Source: Halorarius halobius
Lineage (GTDB): Archaea > Halobacteriota > Halobacteria > Halobacteriales > Haloarculaceae
Direction of reading: 5' to 3'
Assembly (NCBI RefSeq): GCF_024298865.1
Contig: NZ_CP101161.1
Location: 2,067,227-2,131,226, forward strand
Length of the DNA stretch: 64,000 bases
The number at the start of each line of letters is the position of its first letter. Position 1 is the first letter of the stretch. Positions 32,434 to 40,929 of this stretch are shown piece by piece. A program made the position numbers and the translations under genes. The notes below the pieces were generated by a model that was not told the origin of the DNA, did not search any database, and saw only the letters and a list, made by a program, of their open reading frames with translations.

Positions 32434-33486
32434 ATGAGCGAACACGGCGACTGGCCGCTGAAGCGGCTGATGACCGAGGTGGTCGGCTCCGGCCACAAGT
32501 CCGCGGACGACATGACCCGCGAGCAGGCGACCGACGCCATGCGTCGCATCCTCGACGGCGAACCCGACCACACGACGCTTGGCGCGTTCTGGCTGGCGAA
32601 CCGCTGGAAGCGCAACGCGCCCGAGGAACTCGGCGCGTACGTCGACGTCATCGCCGAGGGCGTCGAGGCGTACGCCCCCGACTGTGACCCGGTCGACTGC
32701 GGCGCCAACTACGACGGCAAGGGCCGGACGGCCATCCTCGGGGTCGGTGCGGGGCTCGTCGCGGCCGCCGCGGGCACGCCCGTCGTCGCCCACTCGGGTG
32801 ACCGGGTCCCCACCCAGAAACAGGACGCCTACAAGCACGTCCTCGACGACCTCGGCGTCGAGACCGACCTCCACCCCGAGGAGTCGGCGGCGATGACCGA
32901 CGAGGTCGGGTTCGGCTTCTACTACCAGCCGAACTTCGCGCCCGCGGTCGACGCGCTCGCCGAGCGCCGCGACATGATGGGCGTCCGCACGTTCGTCAAC
33001 ACCATCGAGACGCTCGCCAACCCGGCGAACGCGTCGACGCATCTCGGCTCCTTCTACCACCTGCCGTACGCGGTGCGGGTCATCGAGACGTTCCAGAACG
33101 CCGAGACCGCGGCGGTCGACCGCGTCATCATGTTCCAGGGGATGGAGGGGTACGACGACATCCGCCCCGGCTCCACGACCGTCGCCGAGTGGGACCAGGG
33201 TGGAGAGGTCGAGGACTTCACCATCGAGACGCCCGATTACGGGATGGACTTCGAGGAAGACGACCTCGCCGTCGAGGACGTGGCCGCCGACTCCGCCGAC
33301 ATCACCGAGGCGGTGGTGACCGGCGAGCGCGACGACCAGTTCGCCGACGCCGTCGCGCTCAACGCCGCGTTCCGCATCTACGCCCGAGAGGACTGCGAGA
33401 CGCTCGACGCCGGCCTCGAACGCGCCCGCGAGGCCATCGAGAGCGGTGCCGCGGCCGACGCGCTTGAGGCGCTGCGGGCGTTCTAG
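32434..33486 (+). CDS. anthranilate phosphoribosyltransferase-like protein (TrpD2/YbiB type)
   Basis: A 350-residue protein of the nucleoside phosphorylase/phosphoribosyltransferase class III fold: an N-terminal helical domain (1-70) and an alpha/beta domain. The PRPP-binding GTGGD of true TrpD is replaced by CGANYDG (about residues 89-95), and KHGNR by AHSGDR, so anthranilate phosphoribosyltransferase activity is doubtful. Such TrpD2-like proteins (E. coli YbiB) bind nucleic acids. TATA-like GGTTTTAG at 32400-32407 gives a leaderless start. There are no tryptophan genes nearby. Confidence 0.78.
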   Translation: MSEHGDWPLKRLMTEVVGSGHKSADDMTREQATDAMRRILDGEPDHTTLGAFWLANRWKRNAPEELGAYVDVIAEGVEAYAPDCDPVDCGANYDGKGRTAILGVGAGLVAAAAGTPVVAHSGDRVPTQKQDAYKHVLDDLGVETDLHPEESAAMTDEVGFGFYYQPNFAPAVDALAERRDMMGVRTFVNTIETLANPANASTHLGSFYHLPYAVRVIETFQNAETAAVDRVIMFQGMEGYDDIRPGSTTVAEWDQGGEVEDFTIETPDYGMDFEEDDLAVEDVAADSADITEAVVTGERDDQFADAVALNAAFRIYAREDCETLDAGLERAREAIESGAAADALEALRAF

Positions 33487-35585
33487 CGCATCGCCGCCCG
33501 CGCCTTCTCGCGGGCGTGTTCGGCCCGCTCCGTCAGGAGGTCGACGACGGCCGCCGAGAAGGTCGCGTCGTCCTGCAGGAACTCGACGACCGTGTTCAAC
33601 CGCTCCACGACCGTCGATAACTGCTCGTTCGCCTGCTTCCGGTCCCCCTCGCTGGCGAACTCGGCGGCCCGTTCCGCGGCTCCCTTCGCGGAGTCGAACT
33701 TCGCCGCGACGCTCTCGCGGCTCCGCCCCCCGCGGTCCCCGTCCTCGTCTTCGTCGTCGCTCTCCTCGGACTCGAACTCGCGTGCCAGCCGCGCCGACTC
33801 CGCGAGATAGTCGACCAGATACGACGCCAGCGACGCCTGTCCCGTCTCCACCTCGACGGTCACCTGCTCGTCGCTCTCGTCGGGATCGACTCGGTACGCG
33901 CCCGTGTCGCCCGCCTCGTCCTCGAGTTCGAGGCTGTAGCTCCCCTCTCGGTGAACGTAGACGGCGAACTCGCCGTCGGTCGGCGGTGTCGCGTCGTAGA
34001 TGCGGCCGGCGAAGTCGTCGGTCAGTCGCGTCCGCGCCACCTCGGTGTCGCCGGGGTCAGCCCGCACTTTCACCGCCGCGTCGTTGCGGACGAGCGTGAC
34101 GTTCCCCTCGACGCCCGCCTGCACGGGGTCGTCGCCGCCGACCGGGAACCGCTCGGAGCGCGGCGCGTAGCCGGGGCCGTTCACCGTCAGCCGGTGGTCC
34201 TGCTCGGCCACGTCGACGAGCCCGAACACGCCACGCGCCGTCGGCACGGCCGTCGGGTCGGGGCTCTCCAGCAGACAGAGCGCCTCCGTCTCGGTGGCCG
34301 ACAGCGAGACGCTCGCGGCCCCGGCGACGGTATCGTCCGAGCCGTCGGCACCCCGGAGGCGGCCGTCGGTGCCGCCGACGAGTTCCTCGACGCGGCCGAC
34401 GACCGCGTCGGCGAACCCACCGGAGATGTCGAGTCCGTACCGGTCCGCGAGCGCCTCGCGGTGGCTCGCGTCGGTCACGTCCGCGAGGGGGTTCTCGTAG
34501 CGTGGCTGGGTCCACGGCGTCTCCGTGGTGGTGATGTGGCTGGCGACCCGGTCCTCGACGAAGCCGGGGACGGCGAACTCGAAGCTCAACTGCGGCCCCG
34601 CGAACGCGTCGATGTCCTCCACCTCGGTCGTCGGTTCGAGCGCGTACGCCACGTCGCCGGTGCGGTCGCTCCCCTCGAACACCCACGTCGCGCCCGGTTC
34701 GCGCTCGGGGATGTCGCCCGGCGGTCGCGCGAGGTCGGTCAGCGAGCGGACGGTGGCCTCCGGCGCGACGAACGCCTCCCGGCCCACCTCGACGTCGGGG
34801 TGGTCGTACAGCGGCATCCCGTCGAGTTCGGGCATCACGAACGGGAGCCGTCCTCCCTCGTCGCGCGGCAGGCCGTACGCGAGCGGGAACTCCCCGACGG
34901 TCGAGGCGGCCTCGACGAGGTCGTTCGTCACGTCCGCATCCACGCCGTCGACGCTCAGCCGCTGGAACGTCCGCTCCTCCTCGTTGACGTTCGTGGCCGA
35001 CGAGTGCGACCCCGTCTCCGACAGCACCGCGACGGTGTCGCCGTCGCCGGGGTCGAGGAACTCGTTGTTCGGCACCTTCCGCGAGTGGGAACTCGCCGAC
35101 AGCAGGACGGGCGTCCGGTCGTCGGTGTCGACGAACACCTGCAACACCTCCCAGTCGTGCCAGTGGAAGTTGACGGTGAACTGGTCGAACGCGTAGTAGA
35201 ACCAGTACTGGACTGCCACCAGCGCGGGCGTCACCTCGACGACGTTGTAGAACACCGTCGGCGCCGGCGGCTCGCCCGTCTCCAGATACGCTCCCGAGTA
35301 GCCGTTCAGCGCGGCGAACCCGTCGACGACCCGCTCGCCGTCGCGCTGTTCGGCGTAGGGACGGGGGTCGGTCGGGAACCACTTCTCGTAGGCGCCGAAC
35401 TGGAGGTCGGGGGCGAACTGCTCGGCCAGTGCCGCGGGGTCGTACTCGCCCGCGGCGGTGTCGGGCGGGGGTGCGGTCGCCTCCTCGTACACCTCCGCGC
35501 CGAGGAGTCCGACCGCGCCGACGCCGGCGACTGCGCCCCCGGCCTTCAACAGCGTCCGCCGCGACGGCCCCGACTCGTCGCTCAT
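33483..35585 (-). CDS. Tat-exported VPS62-like surface protein
   Basis: A 700-residue protein. The twin-arginine signal SRRTLLKAGG (about 8-17) and following hydrophobic stretch direct export. Residues about 45-260 resemble the VPS62-like beta fold (QYWFYYAFDQ, HWHDWEVLQVFVD, SSHS). The C-terminal half has beta-rich segments followed by an acidic Asp/Glu stretch and a helical tail (about 620-700). No catalytic motif is identified. ATG at 35585 is chosen because it gives the Tat signal. It shares a 4-base CTAG overlap with the TrpD2-like gene. The function is unknown. Confidence 0.72.
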   Translation of the reverse strand: MSDESGPSRRTLLKAGGAVAGVGAVGLLGAEVYEEATAPPPDTAAGEYDPAALAEQFAPDLQFGAYEKWFPTDPRPYAEQRDGERVVDGFAALNGYSGAYLETGEPPAPTVFYNVVEVTPALVAVQYWFYYAFDQFTVNFHWHDWEVLQVFVDTDDRTPVLLSASSHSRKVPNNEFLDPGDGDTVAVLSETGSHSSATNVNEEERTFQRLSVDGVDADVTNDLVEAASTVGEFPLAYGLPRDEGGRLPFVMPELDGMPLYDHPDVEVGREAFVAPEATVRSLTDLARPPGDIPEREPGATWVFEGSDRTGDVAYALEPTTEVEDIDAFAGPQLSFEFAVPGFVEDRVASHITTTETPWTQPRYENPLADVTDASHREALADRYGLDISGGFADAVVGRVEELVGGTDGRLRGADGSDDTVAGAASVSLSATETEALCLLESPDPTAVPTARGVFGLVDVAEQDHRLTVNGPGYAPRSERFPVGGDDPVQAGVEGNVTLVRNDAAVKVRADPGDTEVARTRLTDDFAGRIYDATPPTDGEFAVYVHREGSYSLELEDEAGDTGAYRVDPDESDEQVTVEVETGQASLASYLVDYLAESARLAREFESEESDDEDEDGDRGGRSRESVAAKFDSAKGAAERAAEFASEGDRKQANEQLSTVVERLNTVVEFLQDDATFSAAVVDLLTERAEHAREKARAAMR

Positions 35586-35681
35586 GGACCGCCCATTCGG
35601 AGGGGTCGGTGTAGTGGCTTGTGGCCGGCGCGGGCCGGCACGTCCAAGGCACCGGGCGGTGAACACGCATCCGACTTCCCG

Positions 35682-36245
35682 ATGAGTGAACTCGCTCGCC
35701 GCCTCGTCCATGCCTGTGGCTCTGCCGTTCCCCTGGCGTACGTCGCGGGTGTGGCGACGTGGGAGGAGGTGCGACTGCTCGCCATCGCGGGCACGCTGTT
35801 GGCGCTCGCGCTGGAGGCGCTCCGCCTGCTCGCGGGGTTCGACCACGCCATCTACGACCGTCTCACCCGCGAGTACGAACAGGACAACCTCGCGGGCTAC
35901 GCACTGTACGCCATCTCCGGCACCGTGGTCATGCTACTGACCGACCCCGCGGTGGGCGTTCCCGCGGTGTTGATGCTGACGCTCGGCGACCCGGTGAGCG
36001 GCCTGCTGTCGTCAGGCGAACTCCGGTCCATGAAGCGGCCGCGCGTGCTCGTCGGGATGTTCGGCGTCTGCTTCCTGCTGGCGGTGCCGTTCGTCTCACC
36101 GGTCGCGGCGGCGCTCGGGGCCGCCGCCGCCACGGTCGCGGACGGCGTCAAACCCGTCGTCCGGGGGTACGTCATCGACGACAACCTCACCATCCCGCCG
36201 GCCGCGGCCGTCGGGATGCTGGTCGGTCTCCGGGTCGTCGGCTGA
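35682..36245 (+). CDS. polyprenol/dolichol-kinase-like membrane protein
   Basis: A 187-residue polytopic protein with the features of the DAG/polyprenol kinase (CTP-dependent dolichol kinase/SEC59-like) family: the N-terminal [13 protein letters not shown], the central [15 protein letters not shown] and an [11 protein letters not shown] segment after it. Such enzymes phosphorylate isoprenoid alcohols, including dolichol, used in archaeal glycosylation or lipid recycling. The start is ATG at 35682. A cyclophilin gene follows 38 bases later. Confidence 0.75.
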   Translation: MSELARRLVHACGSAVPLAYVAGVATWEEVRLLAIAGTLLALALEALRLLAGFDHAIYDRLTREYEQDNLAGYALYAISGTVVMLLTDPAVGVPAVLMLTLGDPVSGLLSSGELRSMKRPRVLVGMFGVCFLLAVPFVSPVAAALGAAAATVADGVKPVVRGYVIDDNLTIPPAAAVGMLVGLRVVG

Positions 36246-36283
36246 CCGGCACCCTTTTCGGCGGGCCTGCCCGATGGCCGGGT

Positions 36284-36856
36284 ATGGCAGACGACCGCGA
36301 ACCCACTGGGCGGGACAACCCCCGCGTGACGCTCCACACGACCCACGGCGACGTCGAAATCGAACTGTTCGCGGACCGGGCGCCCCGGACCGTCGAGAAC
36401 TTCCTCAACCTCGCGGAACACGACCCGGCCGCCAGCGCCGACCCCGGCGTCGAGACGGTGACGTGGGAGGACCCCGAGTCGGGCGAGACGCGCGGCGACT
36501 CGCTGTACGAGGGCGCCGTCTTCCACCGCATCATCGAGGGGTTCATGATTCAGGGCGGCGACCCGACCGGAACCGGCCGCGGCGGCCCCGGCTACCAGTT
36601 CGACGACGAGTTCCACGACGAGTTGACCCACGACGGGCCGGGCGTGCTGTCGATGGCCAACTCCGGGCCGAACACCAACGGCTCGCAGTTCTTCATCACG
36701 CTGGACGCCCAGCCCCACCTCGACGGGAAACACGCCGTCTTCGGGCAGGTCGTCGGCGGGATGGACGTCGTCGAGACCATCGGCTCGCTACAGACCGACC
36801 GGCAGGACCAGCCTCGGGAGGACGCGGAGATAGAGGCCGTCACGGTCGAGCGATAG
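36284..36856 (+). CDS. cyclophilin-type peptidyl-prolyl cis-trans isomerase
   Basis: A 190-residue cytoplasmic cyclophilin. The catalytic Arg is in [16 protein letters not shown], and [17 protein letters not shown] and [12 protein letters not shown] complete the active site. An insertion of about 20 residues after HDPAA ([17 protein letters not shown]) is typical of haloarchaeal members. It is followed by a strong hairpin and T-run. Confidence 0.92.
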   Translation: MADDREPTGRDNPRVTLHTTHGDVEIELFADRAPRTVENFLNLAEHDPAASADPGVETVTWEDPESGETRGDSLYEGAVFHRIIEGFMIQGGDPTGTGRGGPGYQFDDEFHDELTHDGPGVLSMANSGPNTNGSQFFITLDAQPHLDGKHAVFGQVVGGMDVVETIGSLQTDRQDQPREDAEIEAVTVER

Positions 36857-36862
36857 CGCGTT

Positions 36863-36888
36863 CGGCCCGTCGGGCCGGGGGCTTTTTT
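36863..36888 (+). terminator. hairpin plus T6 after the cyclophilin gene
   Basis: CGGCCCG-T-CGGGCCG (36863-36877) is a perfect 7-base stem, followed by GGGGC and TTTTTT (36883-36888). This is the best intrinsic-terminator-like structure in the window; the T-run also lies about 27-32 bases before the next ATG and may double as its TATA element. Confidence 0.6.
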
Positions 36889-36914
36889 CCGACCGGAGCG
36901 AGTCAGCGTGACCG

Positions 36915-39338
36915 ATGACAGAGCACACGCGGACGCTCGGCTTTACCGTCGCGTTCGCCATCGGACTGGGGACGATGATAGCGGCGGGTATCTTCTCGCT
37001 GTCCGGCATCGCCGTCCTGCGCATCGGGTCGACGGCCGTCGTCGCGTTCGTGCTGGCGGCGGTCGTCGCCGGCATCACCGCCGCCTCCTACTCGGAGTTC
37101 GCGTCCATCTACTCCGAGAACGGCGGCGGCTACCTGTTCACCTCCCGCACGTTCGAGGACCGCGAACTGCTGACGTACGCCGTCGGCATGTCGCTGTTCC
37201 TCGGCTACACCGGCACCACGGCGTTCTACCTGGCGACGATGGACGAGTGGTTCTTCCGGTTTCTCGTCCCCGAGTCGTTCCACGTCCTGCCGCGCGGGAC
37301 GTTCGGCGTGTCCGCGGCGCTCCTGCTGGGGTTCCTGAACGCCCGCGGCACCGAGGAGTCGGGGTCGTTCCAGGTCATCGTCACCGGCGCGAAGGTCGCC
37401 GTCCTGTTCGCCTTCGTCGGCGGCATGTTCGCCAGCGTCGGGGTCGGCCCCGCGCTCGGCGAGTTCACCGGAAGCTTCCAGACGAAGCCGGTCGGAACGG
37501 TGTCGGTGGCGGCGCTGGCGTTCATCACGTTCTTCGGCTTCTCGGCCATCGCCGCGAGCGCCGGCGAGATAATCGAGCCGCGGAAGACGGTGCCGCGGGC
37601 CATCGCCGCCTCCATCGGCACCGTCACCGTGCTGTACGCGCTCGTCATCGTCGCGATGGTCAACATCACGAACGTCGCCGGGCGGCTGGCCCGCTCGCCC
37701 GAGGAGATACTCCAGTTGGGGGAGACGGCGATGGGCGCGGTCGCGCAGGCGTTCATCCCGGTGACGGTCGCTGGCGTCCCCGTCGGCAAGTACCTCATCG
37801 TCGCGGGCGCCATCTTCTCGATGATATCGGCGTCGAACGCCTCCATCCTCGCGGCGTCGGGTATCGGCTCGCTGATGGGGTCGAACGGGCAGGCGCCCCG
37901 ACGGTTCTCCCGCATCCACCCCGAACACGGGACGCCGTTCTGGAGCATCGCCTCGGCGACGGGCGTCATCGTCACGCTCGTCGTCGTGTTCATGACGCTG
38001 TTCGGCCACCACGGGCTCGTCACGCCCCTCCCCGTCGGGTTCGAGGCGACGGTCGCGGGGTTCACGGTCGCGGTTGAGGAGTTCGTCCTCGGGTTGAACC
38101 CGCTGACCGGCTTCGCCACCCTCAACCTCCTGTTGCCGCTGGCGGTCGTCAACTACGCGCTCATCAAGTCGCGCGACCGGTTCCCCGACATCGAGCGGGG
38201 GTTCAGCGTGCCCGGCGTGCCGGTCGTCCCCGCGCTCGGCATCGTCGCCAACGTCGCGCTCGTCTACAACCTCCCGACCGTGGGCGTCCTGCTTGGCCTG
38301 CTCACCGCGGCCCTGCTCGTGGTCGCCTACGTCGGGTGGGGCGGCGCGCCGGAGACGGACGAACTGGTCCGGGAGGTGGTCGAAGCGACGCCCAACGGCG
38401 GCGGGACGGCCGCCGCACCCGGCGACGGCTCCGAGACCGAGGCGAGCGAGGAACGCCCGCGCGTGCTGGTGCCCATCGCTCGCCCCGACCGCGCCCCGGC
38501 GTACGTCCGACTCGCCCGCGAGTTCGGCCGCGCCCACGGCGAGGACCCGGTAGTGCAGGTGCTCAACGTCGTCCCCGTCCCCGAGCAGACGCCCCACGAG
38601 ATGCTCGAAGGCCGCGCAAACGAGCGGGCCGAGGAGATACGCGGCCGACTCGACGCGGCCGACGTCGACGGCGACTACACCGTCGAGGCGCACACCTGTC
38701 GGGACGTGGCGTTCGACATCGTGGCGACGGCCCGGCGCGACGGCGCGGACCTCGTGGTGATGGGCTACCCCGAGTCGAACGAGGGCATCGCCGAACAGGT
38801 GGAGTACGACGCCCCCTGTGACGTGGTGTTCACAAGCGGCGTCGAGGCGGTCGACCTCTCGACGGTGACCGTCGGCGCGGGCGGCGGCCCGCACCACAAC
38901 GCGGTGCTCCCTCTCGTCCGGTCGCTGGGCGAGGCCGGAAGCGAGGTCCACGTCGTCCGCGTCAACCCCGCCGGCGAGGGCGGCACGCCCGAGCAGGTCG
39001 GCGAGACGGTCGACGCGCTGGGCGACGTGGACGTCCACACGCACGGCGTCCAGGCCGCCTCCGTCGCCGAGGGGCTGGTGTCGGCCGCGAGCGACCACGG
39101 CGGCGTCCTCGTGGTCGGCGCCTCGCGCACCCGGCGGCTCCGCCAGTGGGTGTTCGGGTCGACGCCCGACCGTGTCGTCTCGCTGGCGGCCGGCGAGGGC
39201 GTCCCGGTCGTCGTGTACGCCAGTTCCTCGGGCGTCCACGAGTGGTTCGAGGACCGCCTGTTCCCCGTCTACCGGTACCTGCGGCGGCTCGTCACGCGGC
39301 CCGAGCGGCACGCGCCGTTCGCCTCCGACGACGCCTGA
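36915..39338 (+). CDS. APC-family amino-acid permease with C-terminal UspA domains
   Basis: An 807-residue fusion. Residues 1-455 are an amino acid-polyamine-organocation permease with about 12 helices; GLGTMIAAGIFSLSG in helix 1 is the substrate-binding unwound segment. After a Gly/Ala/Glu linker (about 485-515), two UspA-type universal stress domains follow (about 515-640 and 645-770), the second with VVGASRTRRLRQWVFGSTP, an ATP-loop-like motif. The UspA part presumably regulates transport in response to energy state. The substrate is unknown. It is a common haloarchaeal architecture. Confidence 0.9.
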   Translation: MTEHTRTLGFTVAFAIGLGTMIAAGIFSLSGIAVLRIGSTAVVAFVLAAVVAGITAASYSEFASIYSENGGGYLFTSRTFEDRELLTYAVGMSLFLGYTGTTAFYLATMDEWFFRFLVPESFHVLPRGTFGVSAALLLGFLNARGTEESGSFQVIVTGAKVAVLFAFVGGMFASVGVGPALGEFTGSFQTKPVGTVSVAALAFITFFGFSAIAASAGEIIEPRKTVPRAIAASIGTVTVLYALVIVAMVNITNVAGRLARSPEEILQLGETAMGAVAQAFIPVTVAGVPVGKYLIVAGAIFSMISASNASILAASGIGSLMGSNGQAPRRFSRIHPEHGTPFWSIASATGVIVTLVVVFMTLFGHHGLVTPLPVGFEATVAGFTVAVEEFVLGLNPLTGFATLNLLLPLAVVNYALIKSRDRFPDIERGFSVPGVPVVPALGIVANVALVYNLPTVGVLLGLLTAALLVVAYVGWGGAPETDELVREVVEATPNGGGTAAAPGDGSETEASEERPRVLVPIARPDRAPAYVRLAREFGRAHGEDPVVQVLNVVPVPEQTPHEMLEGRANERAEEIRGRLDAADVDGDYTVEAHTCRDVAFDIVATARRDGADLVVMGYPESNEGIAEQVEYDAPCDVVFTSGVEAVDLSTVTVGAGGGPHHNAVLPLVRSLGEAGSEVHVVRVNPAGEGGTPEQVGETVDALGDVDVHTHGVQAASVAEGLVSAASDHGGVLVVGASRTRRLRQWVFGSTPDRVVSLAAGEGVPVVVYASSSGVHEWFEDRLFPVYRYLRRLVTRPERHAPFASDDA

Positions 39339-39357
39339 CCGGGTCGAAAAGGGTTAT

Positions 39358-39371
39358 GCGGCCCGGGCCGC
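39358..39371. promoter_or_regulatory. perfect palindrome in the fxsA promoter
   Basis: GCGGCCCGGGCCGC, a perfect 14-base palindrome, lies just after the TATA-like GGGTTATG (39351-39358) and 10 bases before the ATG at 39382. Its location over the expected transcription start suits an operator, or a hairpin in the extreme 5' leader. In such GC-rich DNA some palindromes arise by chance. Confidence 0.4.
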
Positions 39372-39381
39372 TACTCCGGGT

Positions 39382-39951
39382 ATGGACCTCCGGGTCATCG
39401 GCGTCCTGCTGTTGATTCCGCTGCTCGACGCCATGCTGCTGGTCGTGCTGGCGACCCAGTTCCCGCTGGTGGCCGTCGTCGCCGTCGTCGTCCTGACGGC
39501 GCTGGTCGGGATGCTGCTAGTGCGCGCCGAGGGCCGCCACACGCTCCGACAGATTCAGGAGAAACTCGCCACGGGCGAGGCCCCGACGGACGAACTCGTC
39601 GACGGCGGCCTGCTCATCGCCGCGGGCGCGATGTTCCTCACGCCCGGTATCGTGACCGACGCCACGGCGTTGCTGTTGACGTTGCCGCCGACCCGCTACC
39701 CGGTGCGCGTGCTCGTCAAGCGGTACGTCGTCACGCCGTACGTCGACTCGAAGACGGGCGGGTTCGCGACGGGCAACGTCTACGTCGGCGGCTTCCCCGG
39801 CGACGACGCCGGCCCGGGCGCCCCCGGCGGTGCGGCCGGTCCCGGTTCCGGCCCCTCGGACCCGGACGACGGCACCACGGTCGACATCGACGACGACGAG
39901 TACCGCACCGTCGACGACGCCGACGACCGCTCGAATCCGGGCGACTCCTGA
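39382..39951 (+). CDS. FxsA-family membrane protein
   Basis: A 189-residue protein. Two N-terminal hydrophobic helices (about 4-24 and 27-48), an EGRHTLRQIQEKLATGE amphipathic segment and a third helix region with AGAMFLTPGIVTDATALLLTLPPTR match FxsA, the family named after the E. coli suppressor of phage T7 exclusion. The C-terminal 60 residues are Gly/Pro/Asp-rich and disordered, a haloarchaeal addition. Its cellular role is poorly understood. Confidence 0.86.
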   Translation: MDLRVIGVLLLIPLLDAMLLVVLATQFPLVAVVAVVVLTALVGMLLVRAEGRHTLRQIQEKLATGEAPTDELVDGGLLIAAGAMFLTPGIVTDATALLLTLPPTRYPVRVLVKRYVVTPYVDSKTGGFATGNVYVGGFPGDDAGPGAPGGAAGPGSGPSDPDDGTTVDIDDDEYRTVDDADDRSNPGDS

Positions 39952-40046
39952 CTGGCGGCCACCCGGGACTACCCGCCTCCCTGCTCGCGGAACTGCCCAC
40001 CGTTCGCATGGACGCGGTGCTCGCGGCTTCGCCGCTCGCGTTTTCC

Positions 40047-40072
40047 GAGGCTGGCGCTGGCGCGCCAGCCTC
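40047..40072. repeat. inverted repeat upstream of tRNA-Ile
   Basis: GAGGCTGGCG (40047-40056) and CGCCAGCCTC (40063-40072) form a perfect 10-base stem around a CTGGCG loop. It lies upstream of the tRNA promoter-like GTTAAAC near 40093-40099. It is either a terminator for fxsA without a T-run or one of the low-complexity haloarchaeal spacers. Confidence 0.45.
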
Positions 40073-40132
40073 GCGTCTGCCGAAACGAAACCGTTAAACG
40101 ACCCACCGCGGTACGATGAAACGCGCTGACCT

Positions 40133-40207
40133 GGGCCAATAGCTCAGCCAGGTATGAGCGCTCGGCTGATAACCGGGAGGTCCTCGGTTCAAATCCGAGT
40201 TGGCCCA
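40133..40207 (+). tRNA. tRNA-Ile(GAT)
   Basis: A 75-base tRNA: acceptor GGGCCAA pairs with TTGGCCC, discriminator A207; D arm GCTC...GAGC; anticodon stem CTCGG/CCGGG (with one G-T pair) around loop CTGATAA, giving anticodon GAT; T arm CTCGG TTCAAAT CCGAG. CCA is not encoded. A TATA-like GTTAAAC lies about 35 bases upstream of the mature 5' end, leaving a short leader. Confidence 0.95.
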
Positions 40208-40216
40208 TCCCAACTT

Positions 40217-40237
40217 CGGACGGTTCGTAGCCGTCCG
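40217..40237 (+). terminator. hairpin after tRNA-Ile
   Basis: CGGACGG (40217-40223) and CCGTCCG (40231-40237) form a perfect stem with a 7-base loop, starting 10 bases after the tRNA. No T-run follows. It may stabilise or terminate the tRNA precursor. Confidence 0.4.
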
Positions 40238-40332
40238 GGGTCAACCGACCTCCCCAGCCACTTCATCTCGGACGCTACCTCCGGAGTGACGACGCCCGAA
40301 CAGTTTTCGGCGCGTTCGTTGAACCGGCCGGT

Positions 40333-40527
40333 ATGGCCACTTCGCTGGTCGCCCGCCTTCGTGCCGGTGCGTTCCTGGCGGCCGCGCTGGCGGCGGCGGC
40401 ACTCGCCGTCTACTTCCTGTTGGTGCCGTCCGCGCTCGCGGGGCTCCACCCCCTGCCGCTCGTCGCCCTGCTCGTGGTGACGGTCGCCGTCGGCCTGTGG
40501 CAGGCGTGGGCGCTCACGCGGGGGTAG
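40333..40527 (+). CDS. small two-helix membrane protein
   Basis: A 64-residue protein with two hydrophobic helices (about 10-33 and 40-58), ending WALTRG. It has no recognisable family. TATA-like CAGTTTTCGG near 40297-40306 lies about 30 bases before the ATG. Its stop is directly adjacent to the stop of the convergent zinc-ribbon gene. Confidence 0.6.
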   Translation: MATSLVARLRAGAFLAAALAAAALAVYFLLVPSALAGLHPLPLVALLVVTVAVGLWQAWALTRG

Positions 40528-40725
40528 TCACACCGACTTGCAGAGATAACAGACCGGCCGCAGGTCGCCGTCGATGACCCGGGACACCTCCGCGCCGTGG
40601 TCGCCACATCTCACGCAGGTCCCGAACTCCAGGTCGCCACAGCCGTCACACACCCGCGTCCCGCCGTCGAGTCGCCGCACGGCGGAGCTCCCACAGCCGT
40701 CGCAATCTTCCAGATTCGCTGACAC
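40528..40725 (-). CDS. small CxxC zinc-ribbon protein
   Basis: A 65-residue protein with four CxxC-type pairs (CDGC, CDGC, CVRC and CYLC), enough to bind two zinc ions in rubredoxin-like ribbons; an HGAEVSRVIDGD strand separates the last pairs. Haloarchaea encode many such zinc-finger microproteins, some linked to regulation of motility or biofilms, but the role of this one is unknown. TATA-like CCGTTATGTG (minus strand, about 40748-40757) supports a leaderless start. Confidence 0.75.
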   Translation of the reverse strand: MSANLEDCDGCGSSAVRRLDGGTRVCDGCGDLEFGTCVRCGDHGAEVSRVIDGDLRPVCYLCKSV

Positions 40726-40929
40726 GTTACGGGCGACAGGGGCGTCTCACATAACGGTGGTGGATGAACTGTCAGGGTTCCCCCCCGTCGGCGCGACGGA
40801 CGGGGGCGACACACAGCGGTTCAGAAGGGACAGGCCCCCGCCCGTCCGCTGGTGGCTGGACGCCGTCGGAGGCTGGTGGCCCGGTGCAGAAAACCCTCGC
40901 TATGAACTCTATTGACGCCTCCCGAGCGC

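Noticed and set aside
40726..40929. Small open frames in the gap between the zinc-ribbon gene and the Eis-like gene
   Set aside because: The frames are short, lack promoter spacing and do not resemble any family; the interval appears to be plain intergenic DNA with a C7 run.
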